Assembly: GCF_001425755.1 (NCBI RefSeq)
Contig: NZ_LMDH01000001.1
Coordinates: 2,659,672-2,723,671, forward strand
Source: Aeromicrobium sp. Root344
Lineage (GTDB): Bacteria > Actinomycetota > Actinomycetes > Propionibacteriales > Nocardioidaceae
Direction: 5' to 3'
DNA length: 64,000 nt
Shown here: piece by piece, positions 16,634 through 26,031 of the stretch
Numbering within the stretch: position 1 is the first letter of the stretch
Layout of the letters: every line of letters starts with the position of its first letter
The notes under the pieces: generated by a model
What the model was told of the DNA's origin: nothing
Database searches by the model: none
The model's input: only the letters and a program-made list of their open reading frames with translations
Translations under genes and position numbers: made by a program

Positions 16634-18317
16634 CCAGCACCTCCGGGTCTGGCAGCGTGAGGCATTCGAGCTCTACCAGCGCGCGCAACCGCGCGACTTC
16701 CTCACGGTCGCCACGCCGGGCGCCGGCAAGACGACCTTTGCCCTGACGATCGCCGCCGACCTGCTCGCCCGCGGCGTCATCGAGCGCGTCGTCATCGTCA
16801 CGCCGACGGACCACCTCAAGACCCAGTGGGCGCTCGCCGCGTCCGGCATCGGCATCACGCTCGACCCGTCGCTGGCCGGGCAGGGTGTGCTCGGCAAGGA
16901 CTTCCAGGGCTTTGCCGTCACGTACGCCGGGCTCGCGGTCAACCCCAATGCCTATCGGGCGCGCATCGAGCACCGCCCGACGCTCGTGATCCTCGACGAG
17001 GTGCACCACGCGGCCGACGCGCTGTCGTGGGGCGATGCCGTCCAGGAGGCGTGCGACCCCGCAGTGCGGCGCCTCGCCCTCACCGGCACCCCGTTCCGCT
17101 CCGACGACAACCCGATCCCGTTCGTCACCTACGCGCCGCAGCACGACGGCACGATGACGAGCGTCGCCGACTACTCCTACGGCTATGCCCAGGCGCTCAA
17201 GGACCGGGTCGTACGTCCGGTGCTGTTCATGGCCTACTCCGGCCAGATGCACTGGCGCACCCGAGCCGGCGACGAGGTCGCGGCGCGGCTCGGTGAACCG
17301 CTCGACCGGGCGGCGACGGCGCAGGCGCTGCGCACGGCGCTGGACCCCAACGGCTCGTGGATCCCCGAAGTCATCACGGCGGCCCACACCCGGCTGATGG
17401 AGGTGCGCCGCGACGTTCCCGACGCCGGCGGCATGGTGATCGCGAGCGACCAGGACACCGCGCGGCAGTATGCCGCCGTGCTCGCCGAGATCTCCGGTGC
17501 GGCGCCGACCGTCGTGCTGTCCGACGAGGCCGGCGCGAGTGCGCGGATCGCCGAGTTCTCCGCCGGGATGACCCCCTGGATGGTCGCCGTGCGCATGGTC
17601 AGCGAGGGCGTCGACGTTCCACGCCTCTCCGTGGGTGTGTATGCCACCACGACCTCGACGCCGCTGTTCTTCGCCCAAGCGGTCGGCCGGTTCGTGCGGG
17701 CCCGGCGCAAGGGTGAGACCGCGTCGATCTTCGTGCCGAGCGTGCCACGCCTGCTGCAGTTGGCGTCCGACCTCGAGGCGCAGCGCGATCACGTCATCGG
17801 TCGGCCGGTCAAGGACGAGCAGGACCTCTTCGCCGCCGAGGCCGAGCTGATGGCCAAGGCCAACGAGGACCAGGGTGCCTCGGACCAACTGGGGGAGTAC
17901 CGCGCGCTCGGCAGCGACGCGTCCTTCGACCGGCTGGTCTACGACGGCGGCGAGTTCGGCTACGACGCGCTGTCGGATGACGACGGCGAGCTGGACTTCC
18001 TCGGCATCCCGGGGCTGCTCGACCACGACCAGGTCGCCGAGCTGCTGCGCACGTCACGAGCCAAGCGGGCCAAGGCGAAGGCCAAGGACGCCTCGGCGCC
18101 CGAGGCCGATGTCGCCTTCGAGAAGCGCAGCGAGCTGCGACGCGAGCTGCACGCGCTCGTGGGCGCCTGGCACCACCGCACAGGTGCGCCGCACGGTGTC
18201 ACGCACAGCCGGCTGCGGCAGCAGTGTGGCGGGCCCCCCGCGGCCCAGGCCTCGGCCGCACAGCTGCAGGAGCGCATCGACGCGATCCGCGCCTGGGCGC
18301 TCAAGGCCTCCGGCTGA
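16623..18317 (+). CDS. Superfamily II DNA/RNA helicase (DEVH box)
   Basis: A 564-residue helicase. Walker A is ATPGAGKTTFA near residue 31, Walker B is ILDEVHHA near residue 126, motif III is LTGTPFRSD, and the C-terminal RecA domain contains the motif VI-like FFAQAVGRFVRARRKG. Such proteins cluster with DUF3039 genes in actinobacteria. I chose GTG 16623, which gives MTRSQHLRVWQREAF, the usual start of this group; upstream in-frame codons are inside the DUF3039 gene. A helical, charged C-terminus follows the helicase core. The exact substrate is unknown. Confidence 0.9.
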   Translation: MTRSQHLRVWQREAFELYQRAQPRDFLTVATPGAGKTTFALTIAADLLARGVIERVVIVTPTDHLKTQWALAASGIGITLDPSLAGQGVLGKDFQGFAVTYAGLAVNPNAYRARIEHRPTLVILDEVHHAADALSWGDAVQEACDPAVRRLALTGTPFRSDDNPIPFVTYAPQHDGTMTSVADYSYGYAQALKDRVVRPVLFMAYSGQMHWRTRAGDEVAARLGEPLDRAATAQALRTALDPNGSWIPEVITAAHTRLMEVRRDVPDAGGMVIASDQDTARQYAAVLAEISGAAPTVVLSDEAGASARIAEFSAGMTPWMVAVRMVSEGVDVPRLSVGVYATTTSTPLFFAQAVGRFVRARRKGETASIFVPSVPRLLQLASDLEAQRDHVIGRPVKDEQDLFAAEAELMAKANEDQGASDQLGEYRALGSDASFDRLVYDGGEFGYDALSDDDGELDFLGIPGLLDHDQVAELLRTSRAKRAKAKAKDASAPEADVAFEKRSELRRELHALVGAWHHRTGAPHGVTHSRLRQQCGGPPAAQASAAQLQERIDAIRAWALKASG

Positions 18318-18581
18318 TCAGGCCGCAGGCGTGAGCGTCCGCTCCCGCCGGTACTCGCGCCACTCCCAGGCAATGCGGTCTCGGTTGACGCACCAGACGA
18401 TCAACCAGAGCGGCCACCATGCGCCGGCAACCACGCCGATCACGACGCTCTTCCAGACCGGGTAGCCGCTGAGGCACCGGCTCCGGCGATAGCTCGCCAC
18501 GGCGACGACGAGGAACACGACCCAGTTGGCCGTCGTGAGGAGCACCTCGCCCAGCGACGGCGACAGCGGGCTGAGCTCCAT
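18318..18581 (-). CDS. Small membrane protein of unknown function
   Basis: An 87-residue protein with two hydrophobic helices (about residues 14-30 and 44-65) and a basic C-terminal tail rich in arginine. I do not recognise a family. Its stop codon abuts the helicase stop through TGATCA, a junction type repeated elsewhere in the window. It is divergent from the esterase gene at 18639. Confidence 0.7.
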   Translation of the reverse strand: MELSPLSPSLGEVLLTTANWVVFLVVAVASYRRSRCLSGYPVWKSVVIGVVAGAWWPLWLIVWCVNRDRIAWEWREYRRERTLTPAA

Positions 18582-18638
18582 GGCTCGAGCCTACGGCTCA
18601 CCGCGTGCGGCAGGGTGCGAACGGCTACGCTCGCGGGC

Positions 18639-19583
18639 GTGACTTCGACGATGGCGCTGCGCACGCGCGTGTTCGCGGCCCTGCTGGGCCTCACCGACAA
18701 GGGCATCGAGGACGTCGTCGACCTTCCGGCACACCGGGCGAAGCGGGTCAGGCTGCAGCGCACCCTCCCCGGCCAGTACGTCTTCGGCCGCGCCGACCGG
18801 GCCGCGGTCGCGGAGGAGATCGCGGTCGGCAACGGCTCCCGTGCGCTCGTGCATCGGCCCGCCGACGCAGCCGCGCCGCTGCCCGTCGTCATCAACTTCC
18901 ATGGCGGCGGCTGGGTGCAGGGCAACCCCGAGCAGTCGCAGTGGATGGCGAGCCGGATCGCCGTGCGCAATCGCGCCGCCGTGATCTCGCCGGCGTACGC
19001 GCTGGCGCCCGAGCACCCGTTCCCGGCCGGCGTCGAGGACTGCTGGGCGACGCTGGAGTGGGTCGTCGCGCACGCCGACGAGCTGGGCATCGACCCGGAT
19101 CGCCTCGCGGTGATGGGTGACAGCGGCGGAGGCAACCTGGCCGCCGTGCTGGCACTGCTCGCCAGGGACGCCGGTGGTCCCAAGGTCCGGGCCCAGGTGC
19201 TGATCTATCCCGGCACCGAGATGTACGACCGCTACCCGTCCGAGGATCGTCATGCCGAGGCCCCCGTGCTCACGTCGAGGAACATGCGCGCGTTCGCCCG
19301 GCTCTACATGGGCGAGCGCTACGGTGACGAGGACTTCCGCGCCTCGCCGATCAGGGCGACGTCGCACGCCGGCCTGCCGCCGGCGTTCATCCTGACGGCC
19401 GAGCTGGACCCGTTGCTCGACAACGGCTCGCGCTATCGTGACGCACTCGAGGCGGCCGGCGTGGCGGTCCGCTATGCCGAGTACGCGGGCGCGATCCACG
19501 GGTTCATGAGCCTGCCGGGTGTCGTTCCGGTCGCGAAGCGGGCGCTCGACGACATCGTGGACTACCTCGGTCGTACGCTCTGA
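18639..19583 (+). CDS. Alpha/beta hydrolase, HSL-type esterase/lipase
   Basis: A hormone-sensitive-lipase type esterase. The oxyanion motif HGGGW is near residue 90, the nucleophile elbow GDSGGG near residue 166, and the acid and histidine are in AELDPLLD and the GAIHGF motif at the C-terminus. At 314 residues it is the usual length. I prefer the GTG at 18639 because TACGCT ends 7 nt upstream, fitting the leaderless pattern of the window; 18615 would also be in frame. The substrate, probably a short-chain ester, is unknown. Confidence 0.9.
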   Translation: MTSTMALRTRVFAALLGLTDKGIEDVVDLPAHRAKRVRLQRTLPGQYVFGRADRAAVAEEIAVGNGSRALVHRPADAAAPLPVVINFHGGGWVQGNPEQSQWMASRIAVRNRAAVISPAYALAPEHPFPAGVEDCWATLEWVVAHADELGIDPDRLAVMGDSGGGNLAAVLALLARDAGGPKVRAQVLIYPGTEMYDRYPSEDRHAEAPVLTSRNMRAFARLYMGERYGDEDFRASPIRATSHAGLPPAFILTAELDPLLDNGSRYRDALEAAGVAVRYAEYAGAIHGFMSLPGVVPVAKRALDDIVDYLGRTL

Positions 19584-19587
19584 GGCA

Positions 19588-19622
19588 TTGTGACAGTGGT
19601 GCTGTCACGGTAACGTCAGGCC
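19588..19622 (+). promoter_or_regulatory. Promoter with internal inverted repeat before the MpaB-type gene
   Basis: TTGTGA (19588-19593), 17 bp, TAACGT (19611-19616), then 6 nt to the ATG: a near-canonical sigma-70-type promoter with a leaderless start. GTGACAG (19590-19596) and CTGTCAC (19602-19608) form a perfect inverted repeat with a 5-nt spacer that overlaps the -35 box, so a repressor could block RNA polymerase here. Confidence 0.75.
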
Positions 19623-20495
19623 ATGCGACGTGACCACTGGCAGCGCCGGATCGCCGAGCTCGACCCGGAGACTCAATACGAGGAGATCGCCCGGATCGGC
19701 CTCCACCACGAGTTCCCGTGGGACTACCAGCAGGCGCTGAGCTTCGCGTTGTTCCGGACGTACGCCGTGCCGTCGATCGGCCGGCTGCTGTTCGACACGG
19801 GGGAGTTCACCGAGCGCACCCAGAAGCGGCACGACGACACCGCTCTCGTCCTGGAAGCCGTGCTCGTCGACGGCATGGAGTCCCCGGACGGTCGAGCCGC
19901 CGTGCGCCGGATGAACCAGATGCACGGCAGCTACGACATCTCGAACGACGACCTGCGTTACGTCCTGGCGACGTTCGTCGTCGTGCCGCACCGATGGCTG
20001 CAGGACTACGGCTGGCGCAAGCCCAGCGACCGTGAGGTGACCGCCGGGGTCAGGTACTACCAGCGGCTGGGCGCGCTGATGGGCATCAAGGACATCCCGC
20101 ACGACCTCGCCGGGTTCGAGGAGCTGATGGACTCGTACGAGACCGAGCACTTCACGCCGGACCCGAAGACGCGGGCCGTGGCCGACGCGACGCTCGAGCT
20201 GCTGGTCTCGTTCTATCCACGCATCGCCGCCAAGCCGGTCGAGGTGTTCAGCCGCGCGCTGATGGACGACGCGCTGCTCGAGGCGTTCGGCTACGAGAAG
20301 CCGTCGCGCCTGGTCGTCGCGATGGCGCGGGGTGGCCTGCGGCTGCGGGCCCGGATCGAGCGGTTCATGCCGCCGCGCCGCACCCCGCAGTACGCGCGCG
20401 ACCTCAAGCGCATCAAGACGTACCCGGGTGGGTTCATGGTCGAGCGGCTCGGCACCTTCCCGTCGACCATGCCGGAGATGGACGACGTCGCCTGA
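19623..20495 (+). CDS. MpaB-type oxygenase-like protein (DUF2236)
   Basis: A 290-residue member of the DUF2236 family, which includes MpaB from mycophenolic acid synthesis and latex-clearing haem proteins. Conserved features are the RTYAVPSIGRLL segment, RRMNQMHGSYDISN, and the YVLATFVVVPHRWL helix. No signal peptide is seen. It has its own promoter with an operator-like inverted repeat, so expression is probably regulated. The substrate is unknown; the haem ligand cannot be assigned with confidence. Confidence 0.85.
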   Translation: MRRDHWQRRIAELDPETQYEEIARIGLHHEFPWDYQQALSFALFRTYAVPSIGRLLFDTGEFTERTQKRHDDTALVLEAVLVDGMESPDGRAAVRRMNQMHGSYDISNDDLRYVLATFVVVPHRWLQDYGWRKPSDREVTAGVRYYQRLGALMGIKDIPHDLAGFEELMDSYETEHFTPDPKTRAVADATLELLVSFYPRIAAKPVEVFSRALMDDALLEAFGYEKPSRLVVAMARGGLRLRARIERFMPPRRTPQYARDLKRIKTYPGGFMVERLGTFPSTMPEMDDVA

Positions 20496-20538
20496 GTTGT
20501 ACATCCGCGTGACTTTCGTGACCCGCGTCTCGTTATGA

Positions 20539-20558
20539 CTCCCAAGTAACTTGGGAGG
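20539..20558 (+). promoter_or_regulatory. Hairpin covering the ribosome binding site of the secreted hydrolase
   Basis: CTCCCAAG (20539-20546) and CTTGGGAG (20550-20557) are perfectly complementary with a 3-nt spacer. The ribosome binding site GGGAGG (20553-20558) lies in the downstream arm, 4 nt before the ATG. In RNA this would hide the site; in DNA the same palindrome could be an operator. Confidence 0.65.
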
Positions 20559-20562
20559 CTTC

Positions 20563-23076
20563 ATGCGGCCGGTCTCACGCCACCGTCACTTCTGGCCCGT
20601 CACGATCGCGATCACCACGATCGCCGTCACGATGGGATCGTTCCCCGCGTACGCGAGCTGGGCCCAGCAGTTCCACGACCGACCGGCGACCGCACCGGCT
20701 GCCGGGGCCGTGATCGACGAGTCGAAGCCGCACACGCACAACGACCCGGCGACCAAGAACGCGATATCCCGGGCGCCGCAGTCGGCCGACACCGCTGACC
20801 CCACGACCCTCACCGAAGCGGTCACGCACGTGAGCAGAGTCGCCGAGCAGCGCGACGAGCCGGACCCGACCCTCGTACCCACCACGTCGCCCGCGGCACG
20901 TACCGCGGTGCCCCAGGACCGCTATGCGATGGCCGGCGGGTGCTACGCGCTGCAGTCCGCGACGACTGGCAAGTGGGTCGTGCGCGACGGTGGAGGCTAC
21001 GCAGCCAAGGGCACCTCGCTCACGGGGGCGCTGCCGTTCCACTTCCAGGCGACCGACCTGGGAACGTACCTGCTGTTCGCGCCCGACAAGTCCTTCCTGG
21101 GTGCGAGCACCCTGACGCGGCCGAACCCGCACCTGAACCCCAGCGCGATGTCCGACTGGACCGTGACGAAGTCCGGCTCGACCTTCACGTTCAGCCTGCC
21201 GACGAAGAAGATCTCGCTCGGCCGGTCGTCCACCGGTGGGCTGGTCAACGGCGCCGCTGCGCCGTTCAACCTCAGGCTGGCGAACGGGTGTGCCGCCTGG
21301 CCCGAGGTCGATGTCAACGTCACCGGCAACCCCTTCGCGGGTGCGACGCCCTACCAAGAGGTGCGCGGCTACCTCGACGCACACACGCACGGGATGGCGT
21401 TCGAGTTCCTGGGCGGTGACGTGCACTGCGGCCGCCCGTGGCACCCGTACGGCGTCGCGTACGCACTCAAGGACTGCATCGACCACGAGCTCACCGGCGG
21501 CAGTGGCGCGGTGCTCGAGAACTTCCTCAAGGGCGGCACGATCGAGCCGCACGACACCGTCGGCTGGCCGACGTTCAAGGACTGGCCCGCCCCGGACTCG
21601 CTGACCCACGAGGGTACGTACTACAAGTGGCTCGAGCGGTCGTGGCGTGGCGGACAGCGCATCCTGGTCAACCTGCTGGTGGAGAACAACCAGCTCTGCA
21701 TGCTCTACCCGCTCAAGCGCAACTCGTGCGACGACATGGCGTCGATCCGCCTGCAGGCCGGCGACATGCGCAAGCTCGAGCGCTACGTCGACGCGCAGAG
21801 CGGCGGCCCGGGCAAGGGCTGGTACCGCATCGTCACGGATCCGTTCCAGGCGCGTGAGGTCATCAACCAGGGCAAGCTCGCGGTCGTGATGGGGATCGAG
21901 ACCAGCGCGGTGTTCGGCTGCTCCAGCAAGCTCGACCGGCCGCAGTGCACGACCGCCTCGATCGACCAGCAGCTCGACGAGGTCCATGCCCTCGGCGTGC
22001 GGCAGATGGAGCTGGTCAACAAGTTCGACAACGCGCTGGCAGGGGTGGCCGGCGACACCGGCACCGCCGCCCCGCTGATCAACGCCGCCAACTTCCTCGA
22101 GACCGGGTCGTTCTGGGACATGCGAAAGTGTCCCGACGGCAGCGATCCGGAGGTGCACGACAAGGATCAGCTCGCGCTGCCGTCCGTCGCGCCCCAGCAG
22201 GATGCGCTGTTCGGCGCTATCGCGGGGCTGGCAGTGCCGATCAAGCTCCCGCTGTACGCCTCCGGGCCGCACTGCAACGCGCGCGGTCTCACGAACCTCG
22301 GTGACCACACGATCGAGGAGATGGCCAAGCGCAAGATGATCTTCGACCCCGACCACATGAGTGTCGTGGCCCGCAAGTCGTCGCTGGACCTCGCCGAGAA
22401 GCTGAAGTATCCCGGCGTCGTGTCGAGCCACTCGTGGGCGACCCCGGACGCGTACCCGCGCATCTATGAGCTGGGCGGGGTCGTGACGCCGTACGCAGGG
22501 GACAGCGCGGGCTTCGTCGAGAAGTGGCGCAAGCACCTGACCTGGGCAGACCCGCGCTACTACTTCGGCTTCGGCTACGGCGCCGACATCAACGGCCTGG
22601 GTGCACAGGGCAACCCGCGCGGCGCGAACGCCCCCGACAAGGTGACCTATCCGTTCGCAGGTCTCGGCGGTGTCACGATCGACAAGCAGGTCAGCGGCAA
22701 GCGGACGTACGACATCAACGTCGACGGCGTGGCGCACTACGGCCTCTACCCCGACTGGATCGAGGACCTGCGCAAGCAGGGCGGTCAGGCGATCGCCGAC
22801 GACATGGCCCGCGGCTCCGAGGCATACCTGGACATGTGGGAGCGCGCCGTCGGTGTCACCAACGACGCGTGCCGCGATCCCCGGGCGATCAAGGCCGAGA
22901 GCGTCATCAAGGGCATCCCACTCGGCACCACGGTGCAGAACGTGCTGCTCAAGGCCGGGCAGCCCCACACCCGGCTCGCGACGACGTTCACCTACTGTGC
23001 TCGCAGCGCTGCTGGGTCGAACGTCACCCGCACCGTCACGTTCGGCTCGACCGGCAAGGTGACCAGGATCAGCTGA
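20563..23076 (+). CDS. Large secreted amidohydrolase/dipeptidase-like protein
   Basis: An 837-residue exported protein. It starts with a basic stretch and a signal peptide ending near residue 31 (AYAS). A beta-trefoil-like module lies at about residues 120-240 (CYALQSATTGKWVV ... FLGAS). The catalytic part follows with AHTHGMAFEF near residue 276, a metal-binding HxH motif, and later DPDHMS and SHSWA motifs, suggesting a metal-dependent hydrolase of the amidohydrolase or M19 dipeptidase type. The RBS lies in a perfect hairpin. Substrate unknown; similar actinobacterial proteins are annotated variously as M19 peptidases or coagulation-factor-like. Confidence 0.8.
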   Translation: MRPVSRHRHFWPVTIAITTIAVTMGSFPAYASWAQQFHDRPATAPAAGAVIDESKPHTHNDPATKNAISRAPQSADTADPTTLTEAVTHVSRVAEQRDEPDPTLVPTTSPAARTAVPQDRYAMAGGCYALQSATTGKWVVRDGGGYAAKGTSLTGALPFHFQATDLGTYLLFAPDKSFLGASTLTRPNPHLNPSAMSDWTVTKSGSTFTFSLPTKKISLGRSSTGGLVNGAAAPFNLRLANGCAAWPEVDVNVTGNPFAGATPYQEVRGYLDAHTHGMAFEFLGGDVHCGRPWHPYGVAYALKDCIDHELTGGSGAVLENFLKGGTIEPHDTVGWPTFKDWPAPDSLTHEGTYYKWLERSWRGGQRILVNLLVENNQLCMLYPLKRNSCDDMASIRLQAGDMRKLERYVDAQSGGPGKGWYRIVTDPFQAREVINQGKLAVVMGIETSAVFGCSSKLDRPQCTTASIDQQLDEVHALGVRQMELVNKFDNALAGVAGDTGTAAPLINAANFLETGSFWDMRKCPDGSDPEVHDKDQLALPSVAPQQDALFGAIAGLAVPIKLPLYASGPHCNARGLTNLGDHTIEEMAKRKMIFDPDHMSVVARKSSLDLAEKLKYPGVVSSHSWATPDAYPRIYELGGVVTPYAGDSAGFVEKWRKHLTWADPRYYFGFGYGADINGLGAQGNPRGANAPDKVTYPFAGLGGVTIDKQVSGKRTYDINVDGVAHYGLYPDWIEDLRKQGGQAIADDMARGSEAYLDMWERAVGVTNDACRDPRAIKAESVIKGIPLGTTVQNVLLKAGQPHTRLATTFTYCARSAAGSNVTRTVTFGSTGKVTRIS

Positions 23077-23114
23077 CCGGGAAGCATCGGCGGGGGTCGC
23101 GCGTTGCCCATGAC

Positions 23115-24152
23115 GTGAGACTTTCCGTGCTGGACCTCGTCCCCGTACGCACCGACCAGTCGACCGGGGACGCGCTGGCCGCGACCGTGTCGCTCGCGCA
23201 GGTCGCCGACCGTCTCGGCTTCACCCGTTTCTGGGTCGCCGAGCACCACAACATGCCGGCGGTCGCGGCAACCTCGCCGCCGGTGCTGATCGCGATGCTC
23301 GGTGCGCAGACGACGTCGATCCGGCTCGGCTCGGGCGGCGTCATGCTGCCCAACCACGCACCGTTGGCGGTCGCCGAGCAGTTCGCCCTGCTCGAGGCCG
23401 CGACGCCCGGCCGCATCGACCTCGGCATCGGGCGCGCCCCGGGCTCCGACCCGGTCACCTCGATGGCGCTGCGCGGAGCCGCGGGTCGCGACGACACCGA
23501 CATCGAGAACTTCCCGCAGTACCTCGACGACGTCGTGGCGCTGATGGGCGCCGAGGGCGTACGTGTCGCGGTGCCGCGCCAGAACTACGTCCTCAAGGCG
23601 ACGCCCGCCGCGTCGACCGAGCCGCGCATGTGGCTGCTGGGCTCGTCGATGTACTCGGCGCACCTCGCCGCGGCGAAGGGCCTGCCGTACGTGTTCGCGC
23701 ACCACTTCTCGGGTCAGGGCACCGCCGAGGCGCTCGAGGTCTACCGCTCGGAGTTCCAGCCCAGCGACCTGGCCGCGGAGCCCGTCACGTTCCTGACGGT
23801 CAATGCGTCGGTCGCGGAGACCGAGGAGGAGGCCGCGGCGCTGATGCTGCCCAACCTGCACATGATGGCCCGCCTGCGCACGGGGCAGCCGCTGACGGCG
23901 CTCGACCTGGTCGAGGACGCCCAGGCGCTCGAGCTGCACCCGCAGGCCGCGGCGATCGTCGACTCCGGGCTCGCCCGCGCCGTCGTCGGGACGGCTGAGC
24001 AGGCGGCGACCCAGATCCGGGAGCTCGCTGCGAAGTTTGGCGTCGACGAGGTCATGGTCAACCCGGTCGCGTCGGCCAGGCGTGGCACCGATCCGCGTAC
24101 GGCTCCGGGACGCGAGCAGACGTTGGAGCTGCTGGCGAAGGAGCTGCTCTAG
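23115..24152 (+). CDS. LLM-class flavin-dependent oxidoreductase
   Basis: A luciferase-like F420- or FMN-dependent oxidoreductase with a TIM-barrel fold, 345 residues. Family motifs include FWVAEHHNMPAVA near residue 40, the LGSGGVMLPNHAPL strand, and GRIDLGIGRAPG. The GTG at 23115 gives the typical N-terminus RLSVLDLVPV; the frame remains open upstream but only as a shadow of the previous gene. It is 38 nt after the secreted hydrolase gene and may be cotranscribed. Its stop overlaps the convergent acetyltransferase stop by 4 nt (CTAG). Confidence 0.92.
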   Translation: MRLSVLDLVPVRTDQSTGDALAATVSLAQVADRLGFTRFWVAEHHNMPAVAATSPPVLIAMLGAQTTSIRLGSGGVMLPNHAPLAVAEQFALLEAATPGRIDLGIGRAPGSDPVTSMALRGAAGRDDTDIENFPQYLDDVVALMGAEGVRVAVPRQNYVLKATPAASTEPRMWLLGSSMYSAHLAAAKGLPYVFAHHFSGQGTAEALEVYRSEFQPSDLAAEPVTFLTVNASVAETEEEAAALMLPNLHMMARLRTGQPLTALDLVEDAQALELHPQAAAIVDSGLARAVVGTAEQAATQIRELAAKFGVDEVMVNPVASARRGTDPRTAPGREQTLELLAKELL

Positions 24153-24634
24153 AGCTCCGTGTACATCACGTGCAGCCCGACCCGGCCTTGTGCCGGGTGC
24201 TCGAACGCCCCGGGGACCGTGCCGACGATCGTGAAGCCGTGGCGCTCGTAGAGCTCGACGGCTGACGTGTTGGACGCCGCGACGGCGTTGAACTGCATGC
24301 CGGCATAGCCGCGCCCTCGTGCCCAGTCGAGGGCGTCGCGGACCAGCGCTCCGCCGATGCCCTGGCCCCGAGCGTCCTCGGCGACCATGAAGCTCGCCGT
24401 CGCGACGTGCGAACCGGGCCCGGGCCGGTTGGTGTTCATGTGCGCCGTGCCGAGGATCTGGCCGTCATCGTGGGCGACGACCGTGCGGCCGGGCGGCGGC
24501 TGGACCCAGAGGTCGTACGCCTGCTCGGACGTCATCGCCGGATCGTAGGTGAACGTGTCGGCCGCACGGATGACAGCACGCACGATCGGCCAGACCTGCG
24601 CCCAGTCGTCGGCCTGGAATGCACGGACCTGCAC
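24149..24634 (-). CDS. GNAT-family N-acetyltransferase
   Basis: A 161-residue acetyltransferase using acetyl-CoA. Motif A is clear in VAEDARGQGIGGALV near residues 84-98, and the C-terminal AVELYERHGF motif is typical. The acceptor is unknown. It lies 1 nt downstream of the Eis-like gene on the same strand, so the two acetyltransferases form an operon. Confidence 0.92.
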   Translation of the reverse strand: MQVRAFQADDWAQVWPIVRAVIRAADTFTYDPAMTSEQAYDLWVQPPPGRTVVAHDDGQILGTAHMNTNRPGPGSHVATASFMVAEDARGQGIGGALVRDALDWARGRGYAGMQFNAVAASNTSAVELYERHGFTIVGTVPGAFEHPAQGRVGLHVMYTEL

Positions 24635-24635
24635 G

Positions 24636-25928
24636 TCAGAACCAGATGCTCAAGAACGGTGCGACGGGGGAGCGGAACATGGCGTCGAGCGCGGTGGCGT
24701 CGCCGTGCACGCGTCCGGCCGACTGCAGCACACGGGGCGAGGTGCCGCCGAGATAGATCACCGCGAGGTCCGCGATCGTCATGGACACGTCGGCCGGCTC
24801 CTCGGTCGGGGAGACCGTGGCGGCCCCCGCATCGTCGATCTCGAGAGCCCAGCACCCGTCGCCCGCCTCGAACGGATCGGTCACGCGCAGGACCAGGCGA
24901 CCGGACGCTGCATAGGTGCGCGCCTCGAGCGCGGCCGGGACGTCGAGGACGCGGATCCAGAGATGGTCGAGCTCGGCGACCTTGACGGCGCGGAAGTCCG
25001 ACACCATCCACCGCACGGGTTCGTCGACCGGTCGCAGGTGCGCCTTGACCTCGGACACGAGATCCATCTCGAGGACGAACCGCCACAATGCGGCGTAGGC
25101 GTCGTCGGTCGCCGTCACCAGGTGCAGCAGGTCGAGCCGGTGCTGGGTGAAGTCGTCGGGGTTCTCGGTCAGCGTGTAGCTGGCCCACCCCTGCATCTGG
25201 CCGTTCTCGTCGTCGTAGCGGACGTGTCGCTGCTTCTTGGCGACCTCGTCGTCGACCATCATGCCGAGCTGACGATCCCAGAGGACACCGTCGTAGGCGA
25301 TCTGGCCGGGGGTGGCGAGGCGTACGCGCTCGACCAGGGCGAGCCCGGGCTCGAGGAGCTGGTCGGCGTTGACGAAGTGCACCCGCCCGGCCGGCCGGGG
25401 ACCGGTCCAGCTCGCCCGCCGGGCGTCGATCGTGAGGTCGCGCGCCAGTGCCGCCGGTCCGAAGCCGAAGTGTCCGTAGATCGTCGACTCGGACACCGTC
25501 AGGGTGGCGATGGGTGCGCCGTGAGCCTGCGCCGTGCGGAGCTCGGCCTCGATGAGTGCGCGAGCGACGCCGCGCCGTCGGTGGGTGGGCGCGACCGTGA
25601 CGTCGCTGATCGCCCAGGACCGGACCGCGCGGTGGCCCGGCACTGTGAGGTCGGCGGGCCACACCTTGGTCGTGGCGACCGGCTCCTCCGGCACGGGGAG
25701 GGAGTCGTCGTAGACGCCGGTGATGCGGCGGTCGATGGAGTAGCCGTGCCGCTGCTCGATCGCCGCGTCGGTCTGCTGGGGGCCGTGAAAGCCGCGTGCC
25801 TCGGCCCGCGTCCAGGCGGCGAACGCCTGCTTGTCGGAGACGTCGAGGAGCTCGAGCCGGAGCCCGTCGGCGGCGAGCCGCTCGCGAGAGGTGGGATCGA
25901 TCGGCAGGTCGAGGTGGTCGTTGCCCAT
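24636..25928 (-). CDS. Eis-type N-acetyltransferase
   Basis: A 430-residue protein matching the Eis architecture: an N-terminal GNAT domain with motif VTVAPTHRRRGVARALIE near residue 120, a second GNAT-like domain, and a C-terminal SCP2-like domain. It ends FLSIWF, so a C-terminal phenylalanine carboxylate is preserved; in Eis this carboxylate acts as the catalytic base. Mycobacterial Eis acetylates aminoglycosides and other amines. The substrate here is not known, so resistance should not be assumed. It begins the two-gene acetyltransferase operon. Confidence 0.9.
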   Translation of the reverse strand: MGNDHLDLPIDPTSRERLAADGLRLELLDVSDKQAFAAWTRAEARGFHGPQQTDAAIEQRHGYSIDRRITGVYDDSLPVPEEPVATTKVWPADLTVPGHRAVRSWAISDVTVAPTHRRRGVARALIEAELRTAQAHGAPIATLTVSESTIYGHFGFGPAALARDLTIDARRASWTGPRPAGRVHFVNADQLLEPGLALVERVRLATPGQIAYDGVLWDRQLGMMVDDEVAKKQRHVRYDDENGQMQGWASYTLTENPDDFTQHRLDLLHLVTATDDAYAALWRFVLEMDLVSEVKAHLRPVDEPVRWMVSDFRAVKVAELDHLWIRVLDVPAALEARTYAASGRLVLRVTDPFEAGDGCWALEIDDAGAATVSPTEEPADVSMTIADLAVIYLGGTSPRVLQSAGRVHGDATALDAMFRSPVAPFLSIWF

Positions 25929-26031
25929 CTGCTCAGGCTATCCATGCCGGCGGACAACCTGACGCCCACCGATCCCGCGGAGTTCATCCTGCCGTCGATC
26001 GCCCGTCAGCCCGGGGCGGGATCGTCGAGTC

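Noticed and set aside
20575-22968. 797-codon minus-strand frame opposite the secreted hydrolase
   Set aside because: The composition is Arg/Val/Leu-rich shadow sequence; the plus strand has a signal peptide, ribosome site and catalytic motifs.
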